Assembly: GCF_014621775.1 (NCBI RefSeq)
Contig: NZ_CP061204.1
Location: 3,616,501-3,680,500 of the forward strand
Length of the DNA: 64,000 nucleotides
Direction: 5' to 3'
DNA from: Stenotrophomonas sp. 169
Lineage (GTDB): Bacteria > Pseudomonadota > Gammaproteobacteria > Xanthomonadales > Xanthomonadaceae
Of this stretch, positions 30,281 through 40,077 are shown one piece after another. The notes under the pieces are model-generated. The model ran no database searches and was not told where the DNA came from. It worked only from the letters and a program-made list of their open reading frames with translations. Each line of letters starts with the position of its first letter. Position 1 is the first letter of the stretch. Both the position numbers and the translations under genes were made by a program.

Positions 30281-31198
30281 CTACCGTTCCCCGCAGACCG
30301 GCCGCAGATGCGGCTGCAGCAGCGCCGCTACCCAGTCCATGAATACTCTCACGCGCGCGGGCAGGTGCCTGCGCTGTGCATACAGCAACGTGACCGGCAT
30401 CGGCTCGGCCGGAAACTGCGGCAGGATCTCCACCAGCACCCCGTCATGCAGCGCCTGCCGCACGCCCAGGCGCGGTACCTGGATGATGCCCAGTCCCGCT
30501 GCTGCCGCGGCGCTGTATCCATCGCCGCTGTTCACCGTCACCGCGCCGGCCATCGGCAGGATGCGGTACTGCTGGCCATCGAAGTATTCAAAGCCGGACG
30601 GACGCTGGCCCAGCGTGCTCACGTAGTGCACCAGCCGATGATCGTGCAGCGCTTCAAGCGTATGCGGCGTGCCGTAACGGGCCAGATAGCTCGGGCTGGC
30701 GCAATTCACCACCTCCATGCAACCCAGCGTCCGCGCCACCAGCGTGTTGTCATCGAGCGGGCCGACCCGAAGCACGCAGTCGAATCCCTCCCGCACCAGG
30801 TCGACGCGGCGATCGGTGCCACTGAGCTCGATTTCCAGCCCAGGATGCTGCTGCAGGAAATCCGGCAACGTCGGCACGACGAGGTGCCGCGCAAGCCCGC
30901 TGGACATGTCCACGCGCAGGCGGCCACGCAGGGTGGCGGTGTCGCGGCGGAACATCCCCTGCAGGTCCTCCACATCGTCCAGCAGATCGCGTGCGCGCTG
31001 GAACAGCTGCTCGCCATCGGCGGTCAACTGCACGCGGCGGGTGGTCCGGTGCAGCAACTGCGTGCCCATCGCGGTTTCCAGCTGCTGCACGGCGACCGAT
31101 ACGCTGGCCTTGGGCAGGCCCAGTCCTTCAGCCGCGCGGGTGAACGATCCGCGCTCGGCCACATGCAGAAACGCGCGAAGCTGCGCCAGGCTGTCCAT
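30281..31198 (-). CDS. LysR family transcriptional regulator
   Basis: A 305-aa regulator with an N-terminal winged helix (MDSLAQLRAFLHVAERGSFTRAAEGLGLPKASVSVAVQQLETAMGTQLLHRTTRRVQLT) and a C-terminal effector domain (LRVDMSSGLARHLVVPTLPDFLQQHPGL). It belongs to the large CrgA/AaeR-like subgroup typical of proteobacteria. It is divergent from an SDR oxidoreductase gene across 100 bp, the usual arrangement when the regulator controls its neighbour and itself. Its effector is unknown. Confidence 0.93.
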   Translation of the reverse strand: MDSLAQLRAFLHVAERGSFTRAAEGLGLPKASVSVAVQQLETAMGTQLLHRTTRRVQLTADGEQLFQRARDLLDDVEDLQGMFRRDTATLRGRLRVDMSSGLARHLVVPTLPDFLQQHPGLEIELSGTDRRVDLVREGFDCVLRVGPLDDNTLVARTLGCMEVVNCASPSYLARYGTPHTLEALHDHRLVHYVSTLGQRPSGFEYFDGQQYRILPMAGAVTVNSGDGYSAAAAAGLGIIQVPRLGVRQALHDGVLVEILPQFPAEPMPVTLLYAQRRHLPARVRVFMDWVAALLQPHLRPVCGER

Positions 31199-31298
31199 TG
31201 ATTGTTGTTCCAGATTGAACAGTCATATCAGCATCACGCGATTTATTCGCGCCTGCAAGCCCAATACGCTGGCCCCCTACCCGCTGATGGAGTTCGCC

Positions 31299-32060
31299 AT
31301 GACTACCGCTATCCGTACCGTATTGATCACCGGCGGCAGCCGTGGCCTGGGTCGCAATGCCGCACTCGCCCTGGCCGCCGACGGGGCCGACATCGTACTG
31401 ACCTACCGCAGCCAGTCCGCTGCGGCCGATGATGTGGTGGCACAGATTGAGGCGCTGGGCCGTCGGGCTGCCGCGCTGGCGCTGGACGTGGCCGACAGCA
31501 GCGCGTTCGCGACATTCAGCGAACGCCTGGAGCTGCAGTTGCAAGCCTGGGGCGTGGAGCGCCTTGACGGCCTGGTCAACAACGCCGGCGAAGGCCACTA
31601 CGCGCTGATCGCCGATACCACCCCAGCGTCGTTCGATCATCTGGTCAACGTGCACTTGAAAGGGCCCTACTTCCTGACCCAGACGCTGTTGCCGCTGCTG
31701 GCCGATGGCAGCCGCATCCTCAACGTGTCCAGCGGACTGGCCCGCTTCTCGCTGCCGGGCAGCTCCGCCTACGCGATGATGAAGGGCGGCATCGAAGTGT
31801 TCACCCGCTACCTGGCCAAAGAGCTGGGCGCACGCGGGATCAGTGCGAACACCCTGGCGCCGGGCGCGATCGAGACCGACTTCGGTGGCGGCCGGGTGCG
31901 CGACGATGCAGGCACCAACGCGATGGTGGCCTCGTCCACCGCGCTGGGCCGCGCAGGCAAACCGGACGACATCGGCCCGGCCGTGGTCGCCCTGATGTCA
32001 CCGGGCACGCACTGGATCAACGCCCAGCGCGTGGAAGCATCGGGCGGCATGTTCATCTGA
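31299..32060 (+). CDS. Short-chain dehydrogenase/reductase
   Basis: A 253-aa classical SDR. The cofactor motif is TGGSRGLG near residues 12-19, the NNAG motif follows, catalytic Ser is in NVSSGLARFSLPGSS, and the YxxxK pair is Y-A-M-M-K. The C-terminus GRAGKPDDIGPAVVALMSPGTHWINAQRVEASGGMFI is typical. An arginine after TGGS and TYRSQ suggests NADPH preference. ATG 31299 was chosen because GGAG lies eight bases upstream; the open frame continues farther upstream antisense to LysR. Probably regulated by the divergent LysR protein. Substrate unknown. Confidence 0.92.
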   Translation: MTTAIRTVLITGGSRGLGRNAALALAADGADIVLTYRSQSAAADDVVAQIEALGRRAAALALDVADSSAFATFSERLELQLQAWGVERLDGLVNNAGEGHYALIADTTPASFDHLVNVHLKGPYFLTQTLLPLLADGSRILNVSSGLARFSLPGSSAYAMMKGGIEVFTRYLAKELGARGISANTLAPGAIETDFGGGRVRDDAGTNAMVASSTALGRAGKPDDIGPAVVALMSPGTHWINAQRVEASGGMFI

Positions 32061-32089
32061 CGCGTCGACACGACGTTATCGCAGCATCC

Positions 32090-32226
32090 CGGTAGCGCCG
32101 AGCCACGCTCGGCGAGCGCATCGGCCCAGATCACGCGGCCACGGCGAATCGCAGCACCCCGGTAGCGCCGAGCCACGCTCGGCGAGCGCAGCGGGAAGAA
32201 CCTGACGGCCAGCGGCCGTCACTAAC
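32090..32226. repeat. Three SMAG/REP stems of two types
   Basis: Two copies of CGGTAGCGCCGAGCCACGCTC (from about 32090 and 32160) and one GACGGCCAGCGGCCGTCACTA (32204-32226) follow the SDR gene. The first two are direct repeats rather than an inverted dimer. Confidence 0.8.
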
Positions 32227-32243
32227 AAGGGCAGCGGCCCAGG

Positions 32244-34769
32244 TCACGCTGCCACGGCGCGTGGCGCGGCGCGCAGCTGGAACACGGCCACTGCTTCGGC
32301 CAGCAGATCCGCCTGGTCTTCCAACGCACGGGCCGAGGCCGTGGCTTCTTCCACCATCGCCGCGTTCTGCTGCGTGCTGGCGTCCATCTGCACGATGGTC
32401 TGGTTGACCTGGCTGATGCCATTGCGTTGTTCCAGCGACGCATCGCGGATCTGCAGCATGATCGCCGCCACCTGCTGCACGCTGGCCTGCAGCTCGGTCA
32501 TCGTCGCGCCCGCCTGGCCAACCGCCTGCGTACCCTGCCCGACCTGCGCCACCGAATCTTCGATCAACCCCTTGATCTGCTTCGCCGCATCCGCGCTCCG
32601 TTGGGCCAGGCTGCGTACTTCGCTGGCGACCACCGCGAAGCTGCGCCCCTGCTCCCCTGCGCGCGCAGCTTCCACGGCTGCGTTCAAGGCCAGGATATTG
32701 GTCTGGAACGCGATGCCATCGATCAGCGAAGTGATCTCGCCGATGCGACGCGACGCCGCCGAAATATCACTCATCGAACGCTGCACGCGACCCACCGCGT
32801 CGCCTCCGCGTGCGGCGACCTCCGCACTGGCCTGCACCAGTACGCTGGCCTGGCTGGCCGCATCGGCATTGCGCGATACGGTATCGGTCAGCTCGTGCAT
32901 CGATGCAGCGGTCTCTTCCAGATTGGCAGCCTGCAACTCCGTCCGGGTCGACAGGTCGGCATTGCCTGCGCTTATCTCACCAGCCGCCTCGCCGATGGAG
33001 CCCGCGGCCTGCTGGATGCGCGCCACGATCCCTGCAAGTTGCTGCACCGTCGCATTGGCATCGTCGCGCATGCGGGCAAACACCCCTTCGACCTCACCGT
33101 CCATGCGCACGCGCAGGTCACCGCGGGCCAGCGCCGCCAGCAGCGTCTGCAGGTCGCCCAGATTGTGTTCGAAGGTTGCCAACAGATGGTTGATGCTGGC
33201 GGACAGACGGTGCACGAAGCCCGCCTTGCCCTCCAGCGGAATCCGCCCGGCCAGTTCACCGAGCGCCGCTGCGTCGACCAGCGCCGCCACCTCGGTCTCC
33301 AGCAGCACCTCCAGCGCGCGACTGCGCCACTCCACCACCTCGCCCAGCGCGTGTCCATCGTCGAAGATGGGTGTCGTCACTACGTGCCAGGTCGTGCCGG
33401 CGTGCTGGATGTCAAAGTCCCGCCTTCCACTCCCACCCACGCTGGACAATGCGGTGTGCACGTCGCGGGCCGACGCGCCGATCACCTCATCTGCGGCACG
33501 TGACAAGGTCAGCAGCAGCGCCGGGTTGGCATGCGTCACGATGCCCTGTGGGTCTATCACCATCAATCCCGTGGACGCGCTGTCCAGCGCTTGGCGTGCG
33601 CGTGCATTCTCCTGGGCGACGGCGCGGTCCCGCTCGATGCGTGCGCGCAGTTGCTGCTGCATATGACCAAGTCGCTGGGCAAGCTGCCCGATCTCATCGT
33701 GTGGATTGTGCACACGCAGCTCGGTATCCAGCCGGTCTTCGGCAATGTCCTGCGCAAATCGCAGTGTGTCCTGGATCGGTCGACGCACCGCGCGCAGCAC
33801 CATCAAGAGTGTGCCGATCAACACCAGCGCAACCGTCAACAGGCTTGCGGCGAACATCACACCCAGCCGCGACGCCTGCGCCTGCTGTCGTTCGCGCGCC
33901 TGCTCCAGGTTGCTGGCCTGCACCGTCTGGAATGCCTGCAATGCCGGCGCGATGCTCGACGCAGTGTCCACCAGCAGCTGTGCCTCGACATCCAGTCCGA
34001 CACGCGCCGCGGTGTAGGACAGCAAAGCGCCCTGATACGCATCCATCAGCGCGCGAAGCTGCTGTTGCGTATCGGCAGACAGGCCCCCCAGCGCGAGATC
34101 GAACGGCAGTTTTTCTTCGCTGGCCTTGTCGGCATGGCTGGAGTCACCGTTCAACAGCAACAGACTCTCCTGCCGGCGCATCTTCTGCACGTGCATCGCC
34201 AGTAAGGGGCAATCGGTTGCATCCACGGCAGACTGCAAGGCGTCGGCGGCGGTATCAAGCTGCACCGCCAGCGCCTCATCACCGCGTCCCATCTCATCCA
34301 CGCGGGCGTTCAAACCGGCAATCCCTTCGGAGAATGCGGCGGCATGGCTGGCCACCTCGTCGAGCGCTGTCTTCCGTGCACCGTCCATCGGCAGCGCACG
34401 TAGCTGCTCCAGCGTGGCCTGCAGGCGCTGCTGGGCCTGTTGCAGCAAGGTGCGATCAGCCGCGTCGAACGTCAGGGCATACTGCGTCTGCAGTCTGCGG
34501 GCTTCGGCGACCTCCGCCGCCAGCGTGGAGGCAAGACCGGTGCCCTGCTGATGGACAGCGAACGTGCGCGCGGCCCGATCACTGACATGAGTCGTCCAGG
34601 CATACATCGCGGCAACGGTGACCAGGCCGATGCCGCAGACCAGCAGGCTGCCTTTGATCTTGGCAGCTACACTGAGGCGGGCCGAACGGTGAACATACCC
34701 GTGGGCGATGGCTGGGATACCGCGCAGGCGCGCACGCAACGTTCGCAGGAGGGGCGGGACAGCCAACAT
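32244..34769 (-). CDS. Methyl-accepting chemotaxis protein with PAS domain
   Basis: An 841-aa chemoreceptor. ATG 34769 was chosen over 34796 because CGGAG lies six bases upstream. It has a first transmembrane helix ([19 protein letters not shown]), a long helical periplasmic sensor of about 230 residues, a second helix ([24 protein letters not shown]), HAMP ([22 protein letters not shown]), a PAS domain ([29 protein letters not shown]), another HAMP-like segment and the signalling domain with the conserved hairpin tip region [37 protein letters not shown]. The C-terminus lacks a CheR-binding pentapeptide. The ligand cannot be predicted; no che genes are nearby. Confidence 0.95.
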   Translation of the reverse strand: MLAVPPLLRTLRARLRGIPAIAHGYVHRSARLSVAAKIKGSLLVCGIGLVTVAAMYAWTTHVSDRAARTFAVHQQGTGLASTLAAEVAEARRLQTQYALTFDAADRTLLQQAQQRLQATLEQLRALPMDGARKTALDEVASHAAAFSEGIAGLNARVDEMGRGDEALAVQLDTAADALQSAVDATDCPLLAMHVQKMRRQESLLLLNGDSSHADKASEEKLPFDLALGGLSADTQQQLRALMDAYQGALLSYTAARVGLDVEAQLLVDTASSIAPALQAFQTVQASNLEQARERQQAQASRLGVMFAASLLTVALVLIGTLLMVLRAVRRPIQDTLRFAQDIAEDRLDTELRVHNPHDEIGQLAQRLGHMQQQLRARIERDRAVAQENARARQALDSASTGLMVIDPQGIVTHANPALLLTLSRAADEVIGASARDVHTALSSVGGSGRRDFDIQHAGTTWHVVTTPIFDDGHALGEVVEWRSRALEVLLETEVAALVDAAALGELAGRIPLEGKAGFVHRLSASINHLLATFEHNLGDLQTLLAALARGDLRVRMDGEVEGVFARMRDDANATVQQLAGIVARIQQAAGSIGEAAGEISAGNADLSTRTELQAANLEETAASMHELTDTVSRNADAASQASVLVQASAEVAARGGDAVGRVQRSMSDISAASRRIGEITSLIDGIAFQTNILALNAAVEAARAGEQGRSFAVVASEVRSLAQRSADAAKQIKGLIEDSVAQVGQGTQAVGQAGATMTELQASVQQVAAIMLQIRDASLEQRNGISQVNQTIVQMDASTQQNAAMVEEATASARALEDQADLLAEAVAVFQLRAAPRAVAA

Positions 34770-34830
34770 GACAGACTCCGAGGCAGAATGACGCATCGGT
34801 ATCGGCCGTCAGCTTGCGTACTTTAGCCCC

Positions 34831-34866
34831 GGTAGCGCCGAACCCTGCCCAGTGAGCGCAACGGCC
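34831..34866. repeat. Degenerate SMAG/REP stem
   Basis: CCCGGTAGCGCCGAACCCTGCC and the following CAGTGAGCGCAACGG keep the GTAGCGCCGA start but have lost stem pairing. It is between the chemoreceptor start and the OprB stop. Confidence 0.45.
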
Positions 34867-34974
34867 TGCGCCCCTGCCCCGTGGGCATAGAGGGAACCGC
34901 CACGCATGCCGCAGCGGTACCGGGGGACGTTGTAGCAACGGTGCAAGACGCGCCGATGACAGCGCGCGGGAACA

Positions 34975-36246
34975 TCAGAAACGCACATCCGCCTTCATGC
35001 CAACCACCACCGCACCCTTGCGCGAGGTGAATCCGCCGGGGTGGCGGACAAACTGGATACCGGGCTGCAGATCAACGCCGACCAGCGGCTTCCAGCCGTA
35101 GAACACTTCGGCCATATGCTCGCGACGCGCGGACGCCGTGCCAACACCTTGCTGGCCAGAACGCGCAGCACGTGGATTGACCCGGGTGGTTGCCAGGCCA
35201 ATGCCGATCCGATCGTCAGGCCGCGTGTGCATCAGTCCGGTCTGGATCAACTGCACGTTGAACATCTGATCGATATCGCCGGTACGCCGGTCGCCTTGTG
35301 CGAACGCCACCTGGCCACGCAGCCCGGACCGTTCGTTGGCGCCACTGCCGCGCGTCAACTGCTGCTGCGCGCTGGCCCAGCCGCCGTAGGCCCCCGTGCG
35401 CAGTTCCTGCTGCTGCGACATTCCCTCGGCAGGAAGCCGCTGCACCGCATCGGCGCGCCGTGCACTGCTGTACCAGCCACCCACTGCGTAATGACCACTA
35501 CGGCCGTCGAAGGTGGGCTCCCAGCCCAGCTCCAGCGGCGTCAGCGTGCCCACCGTTCCAGAGGGTGCAAACCGCAGTCCGCCGCCTTGGGTGTCGGCGT
35601 AACGCGGATTGACCTGATACGCCCCTGCACGCACGTACACCTCCTGCACGGGCCGCCAGGTGAACACGCCGCCCCATTGACTGATAGGTGAGTTGAACCA
35701 GTAGTCGCCGCCGAACACGGCGGGCTGACTGCCGCAGAGCGCGAGATTCATGGCGATGCAGTCCAGCGCGTTGAAGTCATCACCGACCGATACCCTGCCG
35801 AGCTTCAGGTCGAACTGGCCGTCGGCAGACTGCTTCGCCAGCCACAGGCTGCGCAGCCGTGCGATGTTGCCGCGCCCATAGATTTCCTGGTTCTGCAGCA
35901 GGCTGCCCAGCCCCGCCCGTTCTGTCAGGTTGTGTCCGTCGCGCAGCGATAGCGATGCAGCAGCGCGCGTGCCCTCCCAGCCCCACAGACGCTGCAGGTC
36001 GAACTGTCCGCTGGCCGATAACTGGCCGGCGTGCGCCGAGGTGTGGCGTAAACCGCCAGACAGGTTGCGTGCGGCTTCGACGGTATAGCCCATGTCCAGC
36101 TCGATTCCGTCGCTGGCGAGCCGCTCGCGTGCCCCGTTCCAATCCCCCGTGATGCCCTGTGCCGCCACGGCTACCCCACAGCTTCCGGTGGCGGACATCA
36201 GAATGAGGCACCTCAGGGCGCCGTGAGGGATCAGAGGCTTCTTCAT
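34975..36246 (-). CDS. OprB family carbohydrate-selective porin
   Basis: A 423-aa outer-membrane protein. ATG 36246 gives a signal peptide ending CGVAVAA-QG. ITGDWNGARERLASDGIELDMGYTVEAARNLSGGLRHTS is the characteristic OprB N-terminus, LKLGRVSVGDDFNALDCIAMNLALCGSQPA follows, and the protein ends in alternating beta strands with terminal Phe (GAVVVGMKADVRF), as required for Bam-mediated insertion. OprB porins take up glucose and related sugars in pseudomonads. No sugar transporter or kinase is adjacent, so the substrate is not defined. Two direct repeats upstream may be operators. Confidence 0.92.
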   Translation of the reverse strand: MKKPLIPHGALRCLILMSATGSCGVAVAAQGITGDWNGARERLASDGIELDMGYTVEAARNLSGGLRHTSAHAGQLSASGQFDLQRLWGWEGTRAAASLSLRDGHNLTERAGLGSLLQNQEIYGRGNIARLRSLWLAKQSADGQFDLKLGRVSVGDDFNALDCIAMNLALCGSQPAVFGGDYWFNSPISQWGGVFTWRPVQEVYVRAGAYQVNPRYADTQGGGLRFAPSGTVGTLTPLELGWEPTFDGRSGHYAVGGWYSSARRADAVQRLPAEGMSQQQELRTGAYGGWASAQQQLTRGSGANERSGLRGQVAFAQGDRRTGDIDQMFNVQLIQTGLMHTRPDDRIGIGLATTRVNPRAARSGQQGVGTASARREHMAEVFYGWKPLVGVDLQPGIQFVRHPGGFTSRKGAVVVGMKADVRF

Positions 36247-36550
36247 TGAAATTTCCTTGCTGCGAGGAGCCTCAACGTGGCATGCCCGCGCGCGCCCTCG
36301 CGGCGCGTAAACGCGCGGACTGCGAAGCAGGTCACAGCCCTTGCCGCTAAAGGCGTAAACACGCAAAGTCCGCTGTCGCTTTCCGCGGTGCGCACCTCGC
36401 CAACCACGACATGCCCGCGCAGTCGGCGGCGTGATGGCGGCGCTTGATTAACGGATCGGGAACCACCGGCAACCTGTGATGAACCGCACACTCTGTGGTG
36501 AGGGCGCCGTTGACGGCAGACTCGCAAAGCGCGCTCTAGCCTCGCGGGTG
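36247..36550. other. Divergent promoter region between OprB and diguanylate cyclase
   Basis: About 300 bp without a credible gene. It includes the repeated GCGTAAACRCGC motif listed separately. No confident promoter boxes were identified; the cyclase frame is open through part of this region, but that extension has no ribosome-binding site and does not improve the protein. Confidence 0.5.
36305..36364. promoter_or_regulatory. Direct repeats GCGTAAACRCGC upstream of OprB
   Basis: GCGTAAACGCGC at 36305-36316 and GCGTAAACACGC at 36353-36364 are 48 bp apart on the same strand. On the oprB sense strand they read GCGCGTTTACGC and GCGTGTTTACGC, resembling half-sites of LacI-family operators. They are about 60-120 bp upstream of the porin start. 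Confidence 0.4.
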
Positions 36551-37699
36551 ATGATCGATATCCCCACCCTGCTCGGCTTCAGCGCCGCAGTCCTGGTTTC
36601 CATTGCGATCCTGTTGCTGCTGACCCGGCCTCGGGGTGGCGCGCGCCTGTGGCTTGCCATGCCATTCCTGGCCGGCGCGTGCTGCTGTGCCCTGCTGTTG
36701 TGGCCCGCACTCAAGCAGGCGCCGGCGGCCGGCTACATTGGCACCTTCTTCGCGTTGCTGGCGTTTGCAGCAGGTTGGCAGGGCATCCGATCCATCTTCC
36801 ACCTGCCGCCACGCTGGGGCCTGCTGCTCGCGCCGCCGCTGTGCTGGCTGGTTTTGGTAGCGGCAGTGTTCGGTCCCGGCGAGATGTCATCGTTGAACGC
36901 GGCGGGGCGCGCCGCGCTTGCGGCGCTTTACTGTGGTCTGTCGGCGGTCACGCTGGTCCAGCGCCGCGACCCCGCACTGCCGTCGGCGCGGCTGCTGGCG
37001 CGCATCCTCATGGCGTCGGCCGCCCTGGCCGCCGTCGCGATGACCCTGTCGCCCTGGCTGCCGGAGCCACTGGGTGCCGGCGCGCCGCGCACGTGGGCCG
37101 TGGCGGTATTCAGCGGCATTGTGCTGATCGATGTGCTGCTGGTCTGCGGACTGATGGTTGCGGTGCTGAAGGAACAGGCGGCCAGCCGCCTCTACGACGA
37201 GGCCACGCGTGACCCGTTGACCGGGTTGTACAACCGACGTCTGCTGGATGAAAAACTGGGCATCTGGGATCAGGAGGACCGTGTCAGCGGGACCGTGCGC
37301 GCGGCGTTGTTCTTCGATATCGATCAGTTCAAGACCATCAACGACCGCTTCGGCCACGACATGGGTGACAAGGTGATCTGCCAGGCCGCGAGGGCGGCGG
37401 AGCAGGCGGTGCGCCGCGACGACCTGATCTTTCGTTACGGCGGCGAAGAGTTCCTGTGCATCCTGCCCGACTCGAGCCTGAAAGCCGGGATGGCCGCAGC
37501 GGAACGCCTTCGCTCCACCTTCGAGCGCTCTGCCCAGGAGGTAGCCGGGCACCGCATCGATGCGACGCTCAGCGTAGGCGTGGCCATCAGCCAAGGCCGC
37601 CGTTCGAACGCGGGTGCCTTGGTGGCCGCAGCGGATCGGCAGATGTACCGCGCCAAGCACGCAGGCCGCAACCGTGTGATGGGCAGCGACGGCGACTGA
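36551..37699 (+). CDS. Membrane diguanylate cyclase (GGDEF)
   Basis: A 382-aa protein with about six transmembrane helices in residues 5-208 (LLGFSAAVLVSIAILLLLT, WLAMPFLAGACCCALLLWPA, YIGTFFALLAFAAGWQ, LLLAPPLCWLVLVAAVFG, ILMASAALAAVAMTLSPWL, VAVFSGIVLIDVLLVCGLMVAVL) and a C-terminal GGDEF domain (about 215-378) with DPLTGLYNRR, FFDIDQFKTINDRFGHDMGD and active-site GGEEF at 297-301. An RxxD inhibitory site (R288-x-x-D291) lies five residues before GGEEF. It should make c-di-GMP with product inhibition. The membrane part matches no sensor family I recognise. ATG 36551 excludes a 25-residue extension. Confidence 0.93.
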   Translation: MIDIPTLLGFSAAVLVSIAILLLLTRPRGGARLWLAMPFLAGACCCALLLWPALKQAPAAGYIGTFFALLAFAAGWQGIRSIFHLPPRWGLLLAPPLCWLVLVAAVFGPGEMSSLNAAGRAALAALYCGLSAVTLVQRRDPALPSARLLARILMASAALAAVAMTLSPWLPEPLGAGAPRTWAVAVFSGIVLIDVLLVCGLMVAVLKEQAASRLYDEATRDPLTGLYNRRLLDEKLGIWDQEDRVSGTVRAALFFDIDQFKTINDRFGHDMGDKVICQAARAAEQAVRRDDLIFRYGGEEFLCILPDSSLKAGMAAAERLRSTFERSAQEVAGHRIDATLSVGVAISQGRRSNAGALVAAADRQMYRAKHAGRNRVMGSDGD

Positions 37700-37730
37700 C
37701 CTCTGTATGTTGATTGGCGCCGGATGGGCG

Positions 37731-38288
37731 TCACCCGTACCAGCGCACCACATGCGCAGGCAGCCACGGTCGCGGATCGATGTCGAGCGCCGCGTACGCG
37801 TCGAGCTGGTCACGCAACGCGTTTTCCACGGAGGGAGTGCGGTAGCGCAGGCTTTCTTCTTCCGGTAGTTGTGCGGCGGCCCAGTCGTGCAGCCGGTCCA
37901 CCCGTTGCAGCATCACCTGATGCAGCCACGGACGCAGGGCGTACACGTGGTGACCATGATCGGCCAGTCCCGCCACGGCATCGGCCAGCAGCGCGTTAGC
38001 CCCCCGCACCCACTCGGTCTTCCCACCGGCCTTTTCCTGCACGGTGAGTGGCGACGGCGCCTTGTGCAGGGCCAAGGGACGCCGCAGTTGCAACTCCAGG
38101 TCGCGCGCATCGCGCTGCGTCTCCGCCTCCACCAACCATCCCGCTTCCAGATCGAAGAACTCGAACCACCGCCGGTGCAGCGCACTGATGCGGCCCAGCG
38201 GATCGCGCGAGAAGCCGATCTTGCAGAAGTCCTCCCATGCGCAGGGAAATACATAGGCGAACCAGTGCCCATCCGTTCGCAGGTTCAT
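37731..38288 (-). CDS. T5orf172/MUG113-like (GIY-YIG related) protein
   Basis: A 185-aa protein starting at ATG 38288, overlapping the glycosylase stop by 4 bp. HWFAYVFPCAWEDFCKIGFSRDPLGRISALHRRWFEFFDLEAGWLVEAETQRDARDLELQLRRPLA fits the T5orf172/MUG113 pattern (Y-V..C-K-I-G-x-S-x-D-x-x-x-R at the nuclease-like core), a divergent branch of the GIY-YIG superfamily. The remainder (LLADAVAGLADHGHHVYALRPWLHQVM) is helical. Whether it keeps nuclease activity is uncertain. Coupling with a DNA glycosylase gene suggests a DNA-repair or DNA-binding role. Confidence 0.7.
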   Translation of the reverse strand: MNLRTDGHWFAYVFPCAWEDFCKIGFSRDPLGRISALHRRWFEFFDLEAGWLVEAETQRDARDLELQLRRPLALHKAPSPLTVQEKAGGKTEWVRGANALLADAVAGLADHGHHVYALRPWLHQVMLQRVDRLHDWAAAQLPEEESLRYRTPSVENALRDQLDAYAALDIDPRPWLPAHVVRWYG

Positions 38289-39013
38289 GGCGCGGGCTGG
38301 CAGACGGGGCAGAAGAACGCGCGGCGCTGCGTGGTACCAAGATACTGCTTGCTGATGGGTCCGCCGCACTGCGGACAGATGCGCCGGGTATGCACCTGCC
38401 AGTGCTTCTTGAGCTCGAACGCCTTCTTCCATGCCAGGAAATCAAAGCTGTAGTCGCGGGCCTGCGCAATCACCTGGCCCAGCCTGCGTGGCGCGATCGC
38501 GTGAATCGGTGTGGCGGGATGCACGCGCGTACGGAACAGCACCTCGTTCTTGATGATGTTGCCTACGCCGGCAAAGATCGACTGGTCCAGCAACGCATCG
38601 CAGATCAACGTGTCCGGCTGGGCCTTCAAGCGGCGGCGCGCAAGCCGGGGATCCCACTGCGGGCTCATCACATCGGTCCGCCAGTCGTAGGCATCGTCCA
38701 GGTCGCCTTCGATGTACTTCAACGAACACGTGTAGAGATTCAGCTCGCCGTTGTCGAACACAAGCGACGCACGTGCCGGGTTCGGCTTGCGCTCATCGAT
38801 CCGCCAAGTACCAAACATCAGCAGGTGCGCGCGCAGGCTGAAGCCACGGAACTCAAGCAGGAAGTGCTTGCCCCAACTGCGCACGGACACGATCCGGCGG
38901 CCCTCCATGCGCGACAGGTCCAGGCTGCTGTTGCCGCTGGCATGGCGCACGGTCTTGTTGCGGAAATGCGCTGCGGCATCGCGCAGGATGACGATGGAGG
39001 GACCTTCAGGCAT
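38285..39013 (-). CDS. Fpg/Nei family DNA glycosylase (endonuclease VIII-like)
   Basis: A 242-aa base-excision enzyme. Start at ATG 39013 exposes Pro2-Glu3 ([10 protein letters not shown]) after Met removal, the catalytic nucleophile and acid of Fpg/Nei glycosylases. KHFLLEF, IFAGVGNIIKNEVLF (H2TH region) and the C-terminal zinc finger (CPQCGGPISKQYLGTTQRRAFFCPVC) with the binding arginine complete the fold. It would excise oxidised pyrimidines or purines with beta,delta-elimination. The 3' end is coupled to the T5orf172-like gene and the start overlaps DUF72 by 8 bp, making a three-gene unit. Confidence 0.93.
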   Translation of the reverse strand: MPEGPSIVILRDAAAHFRNKTVRHASGNSSLDLSRMEGRRIVSVRSWGKHFLLEFRGFSLRAHLLMFGTWRIDERKPNPARASLVFDNGELNLYTCSLKYIEGDLDDAYDWRTDVMSPQWDPRLARRRLKAQPDTLICDALLDQSIFAGVGNIIKNEVLFRTRVHPATPIHAIAPRRLGQVIAQARDYSFDFLAWKKAFELKKHWQVHTRRICPQCGGPISKQYLGTTQRRAFFCPVCQPAP

Positions 39014-39746
39014 CTTCCTGCTCCAGGAAGGCCTGCAGCCGCAGGGCGTTGTCGATCGCAAAGCCGTGCGCGGTGTTGTCGAAGATCACCCAGCACGGCG
39101 TACCCGGGGTGGTGCTTGCGCGAAGCTGGCCGGCCAGTTGCTGCAGCGCCTCGTCGCTGTACGCGCTGTAGTAGATGCGCGGGCTGCCGTGCCAGCGCCA
39201 GTATGCCCACGCCGGACGGGCGGCGGGAACCGCACCGGCCGGAACGCGCGGGGGATCCACGCCAACCCGGCTGATGTCATGGCGTTGCAGCAAGGCATCG
39301 GCTTCAGGCAGGAACCAGCTGGGGTGGCGCGGCTCGCAGGCTACCGGCAGCGCTGTACGCCGGCGCAGCATCGCAAAGAACGTCGACGCCACACGTGCAT
39401 CGAACGATAGCGCCGGCGGTAGCTGCAGCAGCAGACCGCCCAGATGGTCATCCAGATGGAGCGCTTCGCCCAGAAAACGGTCCAGCGGCGCACCCACCCC
39501 GCGCAACGCCAGCTCATGTGAAATGAGCTTGGGGACTTTGACCGAAAAACGGAAGTCTGGCGGTACGGCCGCCGCCCAGCGCGCATAGGTCGCCGGCTGA
39601 TGGGGGCGATAGAACGAGGAGTTGATTTCCGCGACGCTCACGCGTGTAGCGTAGCGCTGCAACGCGCTGGCGCCTTCGCCGAAGCGATCTGCGTAGCGGC
39701 TGGGAATCGACCAACCGGCGCAACCTATCCGCACTGCCGATGCCAC
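39006..39746 (-). CDS. DUF72 family protein
   Basis: A 246-aa TIM-barrel-like protein of the DUF72 family: [58 protein letters not shown] and [13 protein letters not shown] are conserved family blocks, as is [16 protein letters not shown]. Function is unproven across bacteria. It is first in a unit with Fpg/Nei-type glycosylase and the T5orf172-like gene, overlapping by 8 bp, which hints at a DNA-repair or stress link. Confidence 0.9.
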   Translation of the reverse strand: MASAVRIGCAGWSIPSRYADRFGEGASALQRYATRVSVAEINSSFYRPHQPATYARWAAAVPPDFRFSVKVPKLISHELALRGVGAPLDRFLGEALHLDDHLGGLLLQLPPALSFDARVASTFFAMLRRRTALPVACEPRHPSWFLPEADALLQRHDISRVGVDPPRVPAGAVPAARPAWAYWRWHGSPRIYYSAYSDEALQQLAGQLRASTTPGTPCWVIFDNTAHGFAIDNALRLQAFLEQEDA

Positions 39747-39856
39747 CGTCCGCTCTCCTCTGTTGGTGATTGACCAAGGTAAAGCGTCCGCCGCCGCGCG
39801 TTACGGAACGGCGAAGCCCTGTGAAGCCGCAGCTGATGCGGGGCCTGGGTATCAAG

Positions 39857-40020
39857 CCGTGCTCGGCGGAATGGTCCTGCCGACGGACCGCTGCGCTCGC
39901 CGACCATGGGTCGGCGCTACCGATGGCGGCGCTGTGGTAGCGCCGAGCCGTGCTCGGCGGAATGGTCCTGCCGACGGACCGCTGCGCTCGCCGACCATGG
40001 GTCGGCGCTACCGATGGCGG
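39857..40020. repeat. Duplicated 71-bp unit containing SMAG/REP dimer
   Basis: GTGCTCGGCGGAATGGTCCTG begins two near-identical copies at 39859-39929 and 39950-40020 (period 91 bp). Each contains a GTGCTCGGCGG arm and a CGCCGACCATGGGTCGGCGC arm. The second copy is preceded by a complete GTAGCGCCGAGCC head. Lies in the divergent gap between DUF72 and the alkyladenine glycosylase gene. Confidence 0.8.
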
Positions 40021-40077
40021 GGGTCCACACGCTCCCTGTTGACCGGCCCGCTACGCCGTCCGGTGCATGCTGCGCCC

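Noticed and set aside
30717..31298. N-terminal extension of the SDR gene (447 codons in total)
   Set aside because: The first 194 codons are antisense to the LysR gene; the SDR fold starts at the Met with a ribosome site at 31299.
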